Of a DNA stretch of 64,000 nt, positions 36,121 to 43,154 are shown piece by piece; positions within the stretch are counted from its first letter, which is position 1, and each line of letters begins with the position of its first letter. Source of the DNA: Acetobacter ghanensis (GTDB lineage Bacteria > Pseudomonadota > Alphaproteobacteria > Acetobacterales > Acetobacteraceae); contig NZ_LN609302.1 of NCBI RefSeq assembly GCF_001499675.1, positions 1,215,896 to 1,279,895 on the forward strand. The letters run 5' to 3'. Both the position numbers and the translations under genes were made by a program. The notes under the pieces are model-generated. The model saw nothing but the letters and a program-made list of their open reading frames with translations. It was not told where the DNA came from and did no database searches.

Positions 36121-37299
36121 ATGGCTGGCAAGCCAGTCTGCCAAAATGGGCAGAGCACGGGGCAAACGCTGCAAGGCCACCTTGGTGCACGCGCCAGAGC
36201 CTATGGCCGCCTGCCATTACCTGCGGATTTAAACTGGTGGTGGACTGTTGGGGCCATTCTATGCGCCATACTGGCCCTTATGCTGCTGACCGGTTTGACG
36301 CTGACATTGGCTTACACTCCAGATGCAGGGTTGGCCTTTGGGTCGGTTGAGGGCATAGAGCGCCGCCTGCCAGCAGGGTGGCTGCTCCGCGCCATGCACA
36401 TGACGGGCGCTTCCTTTTTTATGCTCGCTCTGTATGTCCACGTGCTGCGGGGGCTGTACTACCGGTCTTACCAGTCTCCCCGTATTGGGGTTTGGATGAG
36501 CGGCTGCGTGCTGCTGGCCATGGCCATGATAACGGCCTTTGCAGGTTATGTTCTGCCCTGGGGGCAAATGTCCTATTGGGGGGCGGATGTGGCAGGCAAG
36601 GCTGTTGGCGCTCTCCCTCTGATTGGTGGCTGGCTGGAAGGTGTGTTTTTGGGCGGAGATGCACCGGGTACGCCCACCCTGCATAGAATGTTTGCCCTGC
36701 ACTTTGGGCTCGCCTTCCTGATTATAGGTATGGTGATGGGGCATATTGCCGTGGTGCACGCACGGGGAAGTTCCAGCCCATCGGCCCGTCCGGCTAGCGT
36801 GACGGGTGTATTGCCGTTCCATCCTTATTTTACGGTGCGGGATATGCTGGCCATTGTGCTGGTGGCGGTCGCTTTTGTTGCCGTGCTGTGCTTCTGGCCA
36901 GAACTGATAGCCGAACCCGCCAACTACCGACCGGCCAATCCGCTGCACACTCCGGCCGATATTGAACCTGAGTGGTATTTTCTCCCATTTTACGGAATGA
37001 TGCAGGCAGTACCTTTCAAACTGGGAGGGCTGCTGCTGTCTGGTGGTGCTGTGGCGGTGCTGTTTGCCGTGCCGTGGCTTGACCGCAAGGTGGGAGACGG
37101 TCAGGGCGTGCCCACACTGGCCCGTGTTGCGGCGATGCTGCTGCTTGTCTGTTCTGCCGTGGCAACGGCTTTTGCCGGGGCACATCATATGCAGGGGAAC
37201 TGGCTGCTGGTGGCCCGCTTGGGCATGGTGGGATATTACGCCTATTTTCTGGCCTACTTGCCCCTGTGTCGCGTTTTGCAGCAGGGGGGCAAGGTATGA
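36121..37299 (+). CDS. petB: Cytochrome b of a bc1-type complex
   Basis: 392 residues, eight or so membrane helices. The two haem b are held by histidine pairs 14 apart: MHMTGASFFMLALYVH and HFGLAFLIIGMVMGH. GYVLPWGQMSYWGA and the Qo-site PEWY (in DIEPEWYFLPFYG) are intact. Ribosome site GGGGGAGGAG before ATG 36121. Normally a Rieske iron-sulfur gene (petA) lies directly upstream in the operon; here the upstream gene is hemF on the other strand, and no Rieske gene is in the window. Stop overlaps petC (ATGA). Confidence 0.95.
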   Translation: MAGKPVCQNGQSTGQTLQGHLGARARAYGRLPLPADLNWWWTVGAILCAILALMLLTGLTLTLAYTPDAGLAFGSVEGIERRLPAGWLLRAMHMTGASFFMLALYVHVLRGLYYRSYQSPRIGVWMSGCVLLAMAMITAFAGYVLPWGQMSYWGADVAGKAVGALPLIGGWLEGVFLGGDAPGTPTLHRMFALHFGLAFLIIGMVMGHIAVVHARGSSSPSARPASVTGVLPFHPYFTVRDMLAIVLVAVAFVAVLCFWPELIAEPANYRPANPLHTPADIEPEWYFLPFYGMMQAVPFKLGGLLLSGGAVAVLFAVPWLDRKVGDGQGVPTLARVAAMLLLVCSAVATAFAGAHHMQGNWLLVARLGMVGYYAYFLAYLPLCRVLQQGGKV

Positions 37300-38054
37300 T
37301 GGTCCGGCGGATAATGGCTGTGGGTGCTGGTCTTTTGTGGGCCTGTTCCGCGTTAGCGCAGCCGGGCGCGCCTGCCCGGCCAAAGCCGCAGCAGTGGTCT
37401 TTTGCGGGAGCGCTGGGCCATTTTGATCTGGCGGCAGTCCAGCGCGGTTATGCTGTTTTTGCGGGTTCCTGCGCATCCTGCCACAGTTTGTCCCAGCTTC
37501 ATTTTTCAGATTTTGCAGGGATGGGGCTGCAACCTTCGGAGGTGGCGGCTTTGGCGGCCACATGGCAGGTCCCCGATGGTCTGGATGCGGAGGGGCGGTT
37601 GAAGCACCGGGCGGCTCGGCCGGATGACCCCCTACCATCGCCCTATTCCGGCCCAGAGGCGGCTCTAGCGGCTAATCAGGGTGTTGTGCCGCCCGATCTT
37701 TCACGCATTCTCAAGGTGTATCCCGGTGGAGCAGACAGGTTGTATGCCCTGCTGACCGGCTATGCCCCGCAGGTTGTAAGGCAAAAAGGGCGTGGTTTTT
37801 TTAATCCCTATGCCATTGGCCACTTTACGGCCATGTCCCCGCCGTTGCATGGCAACGAGGTGAAGTATGCAGACGGCACCGTGCCGGATGTGCAAGCAGA
37901 GGCGCGGGACGTGACAACGTTTCTGGCCTGGGTTTCTGCCCCGCATCAGGACCAGCGCCGCCGGTTGGGTGTGGGAGCGGGGCTGTATCTGTGCTTTCTT
38001 GCTGTGCTGTTTGCGATTTTAAACCGGAGAATCTGGTCTGATGTCAGAAAATGA
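37296..38054 (+). CDS. petC: Cytochrome c1
   Basis: 252 residues from ATG 37296, overlapping the petB stop. Signal peptide (to about ALAQPGAP), haem c motif CASCH, axial methionine in FTAMSPPL, then KYADGTVPDVQAEARDVTTFL and a C-terminal membrane anchor ending NRRIWSDVRK, all typical of cytochrome c1. Passes electrons from the Rieske centre to a soluble cytochrome c. Its last 14 bases overlap the start of mtnP in another frame. Confidence 0.95.
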   Translation: MMVRRIMAVGAGLLWACSALAQPGAPARPKPQQWSFAGALGHFDLAAVQRGYAVFAGSCASCHSLSQLHFSDFAGMGLQPSEVAALAATWQVPDGLDAEGRLKHRAARPDDPLPSPYSGPEAALAANQGVVPPDLSRILKVYPGGADRLYALLTGYAPQVVRQKGRGFFNPYAIGHFTAMSPPLHGNEVKYADGTVPDVQAEARDVTTFLAWVSAPHQDQRRRLGVGAGLYLCFLAVLFAILNRRIWSDVRK

Positions 38055-38928
38055 AGTTGTGGAACCCGTTATCGGTCTTATTGGCGGGTCCGGCCTGTAC
38101 GATATTGATGGTCTGGAAGACAAGGAATGGCGCACGGTGGAAACCCCGTGGGGCAAACCATCCGACCAGCTCCTGTTCGGCCGACTGGATGGCGTAAAAT
38201 GCGTCTTTCTGCCCCGTCATGGTCGTGGCCACCCCATTCCGCCCTCACGTCTGAATTACAAGGCCAACATTGCGGCGCTTAAAATCTCCGGCGTAACGGA
38301 TATCGTCTCCCTGTCCGCCGTTGGGTCTCTTAAGGAAGAGCTGCCGCCGGGCCGTTTTGTGATTATTGACCAGTTTATTGACCGCACCATTGCGCGCGAC
38401 AAAAGCTTTTTTGATACAGGGTGCGTTGCCCATATTTCCATGGCCGATCCGCTTTGCAACCGCGTGGGCGATGTGCTCAAGGCCGAAGCCGACAAACTGG
38501 GGATCGAGGCCACGCGCAAGGGGACCTACCTTGTTATGGAAGGCCCGCAGTTTTCCACACGGGCCGAGAGCGAACTTTACCGCACATGGGGCTGCTCGGT
38601 TATTGGCATGACAAATATGCCAGAAGCCAGCTTGGCCCGTGAGGCGGAAATCTGTTACGCCACGGTCGCCATGGTGACCGATTATGACTGCTGGCACACC
38701 GAGCATGATAACGTGACGGTGGAAAGCGTTGTTAAAACCATGCAGGCGAACTCTGCAAATGCCAAGGCGCTGGTTAAAGCCGTTATTCCGGCACTGGGGA
38801 GCAAAAAGCGCGGCCTGTGCAGCGAAGGCTGTGACCGCGCATTGGAATATGCCCTGATTACGGCACCAGATGCACGTGACCCTGAATTGATGGACAAGCT
38901 CAAAACCATTGCAGGCCGTGTGATCTAA
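38041..38928 (+). CDS. mtnP: S-methyl-5'-thioadenosine phosphorylase
   Basis: 295 residues. Cleaves methylthioadenosine to methylthioribose-1-phosphate and adenine. GLIGGSGLYD (phosphate loop), LPRHGRGHPIPPSRLNYKAN, EGPQFSTRAES and GMTNMPEASLARE (base and methylthio pocket) match the family. It begins inside petC, an odd pairing with no metabolic link I know of. A good terminator follows. Confidence 0.96.
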   Translation: MSENEVVEPVIGLIGGSGLYDIDGLEDKEWRTVETPWGKPSDQLLFGRLDGVKCVFLPRHGRGHPIPPSRLNYKANIAALKISGVTDIVSLSAVGSLKEELPPGRFVIIDQFIDRTIARDKSFFDTGCVAHISMADPLCNRVGDVLKAEADKLGIEATRKGTYLVMEGPQFSTRAESELYRTWGCSVIGMTNMPEASLAREAEICYATVAMVTDYDCWHTEHDNVTVESVVKTMQANSANAKALVKAVIPALGSKKRGLCSEGCDRALEYALITAPDARDPELMDKLKTIAGRVI

Positions 38929-38976
38929 CGCACAGGTCGAACAGATGGAGTAGCCTTGCAGGGATTATGCGGGCTG

Positions 38977-39014
38977 TAAAAACAGGCAGGCCTCGGGTCT
39001 GCCTGTTTTGTTTG
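38977..39014 (+). terminator. Terminator after mtnP
   Basis: AAAACAGGCAG and CTGCCTGTTTT form a stem (core 38982-38989 with 38999-39006), nine-base loop, then TTTTGTTTGTT. Confidence 0.9.
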
Positions 39015-39282
39015 TTGCTTATGCTTGCGTAGGATTTCCGTGCAGTATGGGGTCGTCCCCTCATTTACTCGAAATGGAAGCGGGACCGAACGCTGCATCC
39101 TAAAAGGAAAGTACTCGGGGTATTCAGGGAATTTTTGATTTTTAGGTCTATATTTGGGGGTGCCCAAAGGGCTGAAGCAAGCATAACCAGTGCAGTATTG
39201 GCACGCTGTAGAACCACACATTTTGTGATCTGTGGTTGAGAAAATACTGCTAATACACAGTAAATTTTAATTTTTAGGAAAA
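39015..39282. other. A/T-richer intergenic region between mtnP and tRNA-Tyr
   Basis: No convincing gene. A short stem TACTG/CAGTA (39245-39249, 39258-39262), followed on the minus strand by TTTT, may be the tRNA terminator. A 7-base inverted repeat AACCACA/TGTGGTT lies at about 39211-39237. A 98-codon minus-strand frame here has no recognisable features. Confidence 0.5.
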
Positions 39283-39368
39283 TGGTGGAGGGGGTTGGAT
39301 TCGAACCAACGTAGGCGTACGCCAGCGGATTTACAGTCCGCCCCCTTTAGCCACTCGGGCACCCCTCC
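39283..39368 (-). tRNA. tRNA-Tyr (anticodon GTA)
   Basis: 86 bases with encoded CCA. Acceptor stem GGAGGGG/CCCCTCC, anticodon loop CTGTAAA between CGGA and TCCG, long variable arm (GGCGTACGCC region) as expected for bacterial tRNA-Tyr, and T loop GGTTCGAATCC. Confidence 0.97.
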
Positions 39369-39383
39369 GACTTGTTGAGCAAT

Positions 39384-39412
39384 GACCTAAAGCCTGAACC
39401 GAGGGTTGTCAA
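39384..39412 (-). promoter_or_regulatory. Probable promoter of tRNA-Tyr
   Basis: On the minus strand a perfect -35 box TTGACA (39412-39407) is followed after 17 bases by TAGGTC (39389-39384) as a weak -10 box, about 15 bases before the mature tRNA end. Confidence 0.6.
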
Positions 39413-39581
39413 TGGCTTTGATGAATATTCTTTACCCGTGGTGTGTTAGGGTGCTTTTTCGCCCGTTCCAGTGGTTACGGAACCGTACAAAATTTACAGG
39501 TGTTGGGGTGGACAGATGCGCCAGATAGGGGAAAACCTGCATCCGGTTTTGACCATCCGACAGCTACGGGGAGTTTAGGTT

Positions 39582-40400
39582 TTGAGCAAACACCATACAG
39601 TCCGGCGGCACACGCCCCGTTCGTTGGCTGCGCTGGACACGCCAATAGTCTCCCTGACCGCCTACACAACACCCATGGCCCGCCTGCTGGACCCGCACTG
39701 TGACCTGCTGCTGGTGGGGGATTCGCTGGGTATGGTTGTGTACGGCATGGACTCCACGCTTGGCGTCAGTGTGGATATGATGGTGGCCCATGGGCAGGCT
39801 GTTGTGCGTGGTAGCCAAAAGGCCTGTGTGGCTGTGGACCTGCCTTTTGGTAGTTATCAGGAAAGCCCGCAGCAGGCTTTTCGTATGGCTGCGGATATCA
39901 TGGCCAGAACCGGAGCCGGCTGCGTTAAGCTGGAAGGTGGGCAGGAAATGGCGGAAACCATTACCTTCCTTGTTCAGCGCGGCATTCCGGTGGTAGGGCA
40001 CATTGGGCTTAAGCCGCAGGCTGTGCACGCTCATGGGGGTTTTCGCACTGTTGGGCGAGGGAGTGAGGCCGAGCAGGTTATGGCTGATGCGCTGGCGGTA
40101 GAAAAAGCCGGGGCTTTTGCCGTGGTGATTGAAAGCACAATGGAGCCGCTCTCGCGCGCAATTACTGAGGCACTGAGCATTAAAACCATTGGTATTGGGG
40201 CGTCGCCCATGTGCGATGGGCAGATTCTGGTCGCCGAGGATATGCTGGGTCTGTTCCCTGATTTTACACCAAGGTTTGTGCGTAAATTTGCCAATCTGGG
40301 GCAGGATGTGGACCGCGCGGTGGCCGATTACGCTCATGCGGTGCGCACACGCTCGTTTCCCGGTCCGGCGGAATGTGTGGGTATGGCCAAAGCCGATTGA
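39582..40400 (+). CDS. panB: 3-methyl-2-oxobutanoate hydroxymethyltransferase
   Basis: 272 residues from TTG 39582 with GGGGAG upstream. First committed step of pantothenate synthesis, adding a hydroxymethyl group from methylene-THF to 2-oxoisovalerate. Motifs: [26 protein letters not shown] (Mg-binding Asp), [21 protein letters not shown], and [20 protein letters not shown]. No panC nearby. A hairpin follows. Confidence 0.95.
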   Translation: MSKHHTVRRHTPRSLAALDTPIVSLTAYTTPMARLLDPHCDLLLVGDSLGMVVYGMDSTLGVSVDMMVAHGQAVVRGSQKACVAVDLPFGSYQESPQQAFRMAADIMARTGAGCVKLEGGQEMAETITFLVQRGIPVVGHIGLKPQAVHAHGGFRTVGRGSEAEQVMADALAVEKAGAFAVVIESTMEPLSRAITEALSIKTIGIGASPMCDGQILVAEDMLGLFPDFTPRFVRKFANLGQDVDRAVADYAHAVRTRSFPGPAECVGMAKAD

Positions 40401-40429
40401 TCTGACGCTAATCGTCGTGTTGGGAACGC

Positions 40430-40455
40430 CCTGCACAGGTTTTCACCTGTGCAGG
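40430..40455. terminator. Hairpin between convergent panB and the old-yellow-enzyme gene
   Basis: Perfect 11-base stem CCTGCACAGGT/ACCTGTGCAGG with a TTTC loop, 29 bases after panB and 19 before the opposite stop. No T tract, so factor-independent termination is uncertain. Confidence 0.6.
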
Positions 40456-40474
40456 GGTCATAAAAGTGGTCGTG

Positions 40475-41566
40475 TTACTGGTAGCGTGCCAGCCACCAGG
40501 CATAGGACGGCGGCAGAACGGCATTGGCATTTTTGGCGTGCAAAATACGGGCTGCTTCGTGCGGCCAGTGCGGGTTGGCCAAAAGAGGCCGCCCAATGGT
40601 GGCAAGGTCGAGGATCTCGTTGCGGATGAGCGTATCAGCCTGACGCCCTTCGCTAATATACCACGATGTGGTCACGGGTAGCCCCGCCTCCTGTCGCACC
40701 TTGTGGGCAATAGGGGTCATAAATCCGGCACCCCACGGAATAGTGGCTTCAGGGGTGGAAAACCCGATGCTGACATCCAGAAAATCCAGCCCATGGTCTT
40801 TCATTTTGCGAACAAGGGTTATGGATTCCTCAAGTGTCTGGCTGTCGTTGCCGTCAAACTCGATGACGCCAAAACGGGCGGTTAGCGGGCGGTCTTCCGG
40901 CCATACGGCACGAACGGCATCCAGTGTTTCCAGCAAAAAGCGGCCCCTGTTTTCGGCTGATCCACCATAACGGTCCGTGCGTTTGTTGGAATGCGTGGAC
41001 CAGAAGCTCTGCGCCAGATAACCGTGGGCAAAGTGCAGCATCAGCCACTCAAATCCGGCGTCACGCGCGCGTTTTGCCGCTTCTACAAAGTCATGTTTAA
41101 CGCGTTCAATGTCCTCAAGGGTCATTTCATGCGGGACGCGGGGCAGGTTAGGACCAAAGGCCACGGGGGAAGGGGCAATGGGTTGCCAACCGCGTGGGTC
41201 GGATGCGGGAATATGGTCATCTCCCTCCCACGGCACATTGGCGCTGGCCTTGCGGCCCGCATGGGCGATCTGAATACCCGGTGTTGCCCCTGTTTTACGA
41301 ATACTGGCTATAATAGGGGCAAAGGCCTGAGCCTGCTCATCGTTCCACAAACCAAGGCAGTTGGGGGTAATGCGCCCTTCGGGGGAGACGGCGGTGGCTT
41401 CCAGTGTGACTAGCCCAGCACCCCCACGGGCCAAAGAGGCATAATGGACACTGTGCCAGTCATTGGGCATTCCGTCCTGCGCCTGATACTGGCACATGGG
41501 GCCAACAGCAATGCGGTTGCGCAGCGTGCTGCCTTTTAGGGTATAAGGGTCAAAAAGCGTTGGCAT
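40475..41566 (-). CDS. Old yellow enzyme family NADPH:flavin oxidoreductase, YqjM-like
   Basis: 363 residues from ATG 41566 with AGGAG nine bases upstream. Class III (YqjM-type) ene-reductase: LKNRIAVGPM-type start with Cys25 (GPMCQYQAQDG, the redox-tuning cysteine of YqjM), QIAHAGRKAS, the substrate-binding region around ARDAGFEWLMLHFAHGYL (His-x-x-His replaced in part by HFAH), DRYGGSAENR and the C-terminal IGRPLLANPHWP. Reduces activated C=C bonds of enals, quinones or nitro compounds with FMN. Divergent from an ArsR-type regulator across a large palindrome. Confidence 0.93.
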   Translation of the reverse strand: MPTLFDPYTLKGSTLRNRIAVGPMCQYQAQDGMPNDWHSVHYASLARGGAGLVTLEATAVSPEGRITPNCLGLWNDEQAQAFAPIIASIRKTGATPGIQIAHAGRKASANVPWEGDDHIPASDPRGWQPIAPSPVAFGPNLPRVPHEMTLEDIERVKHDFVEAAKRARDAGFEWLMLHFAHGYLAQSFWSTHSNKRTDRYGGSAENRGRFLLETLDAVRAVWPEDRPLTARFGVIEFDGNDSQTLEESITLVRKMKDHGLDFLDVSIGFSTPEATIPWGAGFMTPIAHKVRQEAGLPVTTSWYISEGRQADTLIRNEILDLATIGRPLLANPHWPHEAARILHAKNANAVLPPSYAWWLARYQ

Positions 41567-41595
41567 AGTCCATGCTCCTGTTGAGTAGGGCATAA

Positions 41596-41631
41596 CGCCC
41601 GTTAGTTCGAGTATATTCGAACTAACGGGCG
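41596..41631. promoter_or_regulatory. Operator-like palindrome between the old-yellow-enzyme and arsR genes
   Basis: A 15-base perfect inverted repeat, left arm CGCCCGTTAGTTCGA (41596-41610), six-base spacer GTATAT, right arm TCGAACTAACGGGCG (41617-41631). It sits 30 bases from both divergent starts, the classic place for an autoregulating repressor. Confidence 0.8.
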
Positions 41632-41662
41632 ACGCAAGGAAAGAGGTAGGTCAGATATTTTT

Positions 41663-41983
41663 ATGAAGCAGTATCACCACCCTTCGGCGGAAGACCTGCA
41701 ACTGTCTTACCTGCTTTACGCGCTCTCAGACCCGTTCAGGCTGGAGGTGGTGCGTAAACTGGCCGTATGCCAGCCTCAGCCCTGTGGCCCGTTACAGGAT
41801 GGTCGGCCCAAATCCTCCGTGTCCCACCACTTTTCCGTCTTGCGCAAGGCCGGGGTCATTCGCACGGAGGTGGTGGGGGTAACGCATATGAATTCCCTGC
41901 GGGAACAGGAGCTGGAAAGCCGTTTTCCCGGTGTTCTGGCTGCTATTCTGGCGGCTGTTAAAACAGAACAAGCCGCAGCTTAG
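41663..41983 (+). CDS. ArsR-family transcriptional regulator
   Basis: 106 residues with the winged-helix layout of ArsR proteins: SDPFRLEVVRKL, recognition helix around KSSVSHHFSVLRKAGVIR, wing TEVVGVTHM. Two cysteines, C36 and C41 (AVCQPQPCG), flank the helix-turn-helix and could sense oxidants or electrophiles by disulfide or adduct formation; the usual metal motif CxC is not present. Likely represses the divergent oxidoreductase and itself. Its stop overlaps the stop of the opposite adh gene. Confidence 0.9.
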   Translation: MKQYHHPSAEDLQLSYLLYALSDPFRLEVVRKLAVCQPQPCGPLQDGRPKSSVSHHFSVLRKAGVIRTEVVGVTHMNSLREQELESRFPGVLAAILAAVKTEQAAA

Positions 41984-42962
41984 GGGACCAGTACAGCCGC
42001 TCCGTCAAACCGGCCATGCCGCAGGTCGTCCAGCGCCTTGTTGGCATCGCGGAGTGCGTAGGTTGTTGTGGTGGTGTGAATGCCGATTTTGGGGGCAAGA
42101 GAAAGGAAATCCAGCCCATCCTCGCGCGTCAGATTGGCAACGGAAACAATATCGCGCTCTTCCCACAGGGTATCGTAAGAAAAAGCGGGTATCTCGCTCA
42201 TATGAATACCGGCGCAAACGACACGCCCACCTTTACGCAGGGTTTTGAGTGCGGCAGGCACCAGAGCACCATCCGGCGCAAAAATAATGGCGGCGTCTAG
42301 TTGTTCGGGGGGGAGTTCATCCGAACCTCCCGCCCATTTGGCTCCTAAAGAGCGGGCAAATTCCTGCGTTTTGGTGTCGTTCGGGCGGGTAAAGGCGTAC
42401 ACCTCCCGTTTTTGCCAGACCAGAACCTGCGCAATAATATGTGCCGCCGCGCCAAAGCCATACAGGCCAACCTTTTGCGCGTCTCCCGTTTTGCCGAGCG
42501 AACGCCAGCCGATTAACCCCGCGCACAGCAGGGGAGCGAGGGACACATCAGACCCTTCTTCCCCCATGGGGAACGCAAAATGCGCGTCCGCCACGGCCAT
42601 TGTGGCGTAGCCGCCATCGCGCGTGTAGCCGGTAAAAATGGGATGGTCACACAGGTTTTCGTGGTGGCTGGCACAATAGGGGCAATGGCCGCAGGTATGA
42701 CCAAGCCAGGGAATACCCACACGCTGCCCAACGTGCAGGGATGTTACGCCGCTGCCCAGCATATCAATCCGGCCAATAATCTCATGCCCCGGTGTAATGG
42801 GCAGTTTGGGGTGGGTTAGGTCGCCATCCACCACATGCAGGTCGGTGCGGCATACGCCACAGGCCAAAACCTTGACCCGTATTTCGCCCGGACCGGGGTG
42901 GGGTCTGGCAGTTCTTCCCATTGGAGCGGGGTGCGGGGGCTGTGCAGACGCATGGCGAACAT
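41980..42962 (-). pseudogene. Zinc-dependent alcohol dehydrogenase, apparent frameshift near the start
   Basis: The main frame has GPGEIRVKVLACGVCRTDLH (catalytic zinc Cys), GHEIIG, structural zinc cysteines in CGHCPYCASHHENLC, and coenzyme loop LYGFGAAAH, the type near AdhP and the NADP-dependent YahK/AdhC group. Its proper N-terminus is in another frame: ATG 42962 with GGGAG upstream gives MFAMRLHSPRTPLQWEELPDP. One more base in the G run 42895-42898 joins the two into 327 residues. Probably a sequencing error. It is convergent with arsR and may belong to the same stress module. Confidence 0.88.
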
Positions 42963-43154
42963 GAGGGGTCTCCCTTGGTGGGTTCAGCCGGGCCTGCGGG
43001 TCTGGCACCCTGTGCCCTGCCATATGGACCGCGTTCTGGCGGCTCTGTCCTTTATGTGCCGTAGGGGCGTTGTGCGGGAAGACAGCCCCTGTGCATTGCG
43101 GGGTCACTGTAGCGGCATATCCCCGCCGTTGCGGGCAAAAAACTCCTGAGATTG

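Noticed and set aside
36259..37638. 459-codon minus-strand frame opposite petB
   Set aside because: Shadow of the cytochrome b gene, whose haem ligands are intact on the plus strand.
38925..39221. 98-codon minus-strand frame between mtnP and tRNA-Tyr
   Set aside because: Crosses the mtnP terminator, has no ribosome site and an atypical composition.
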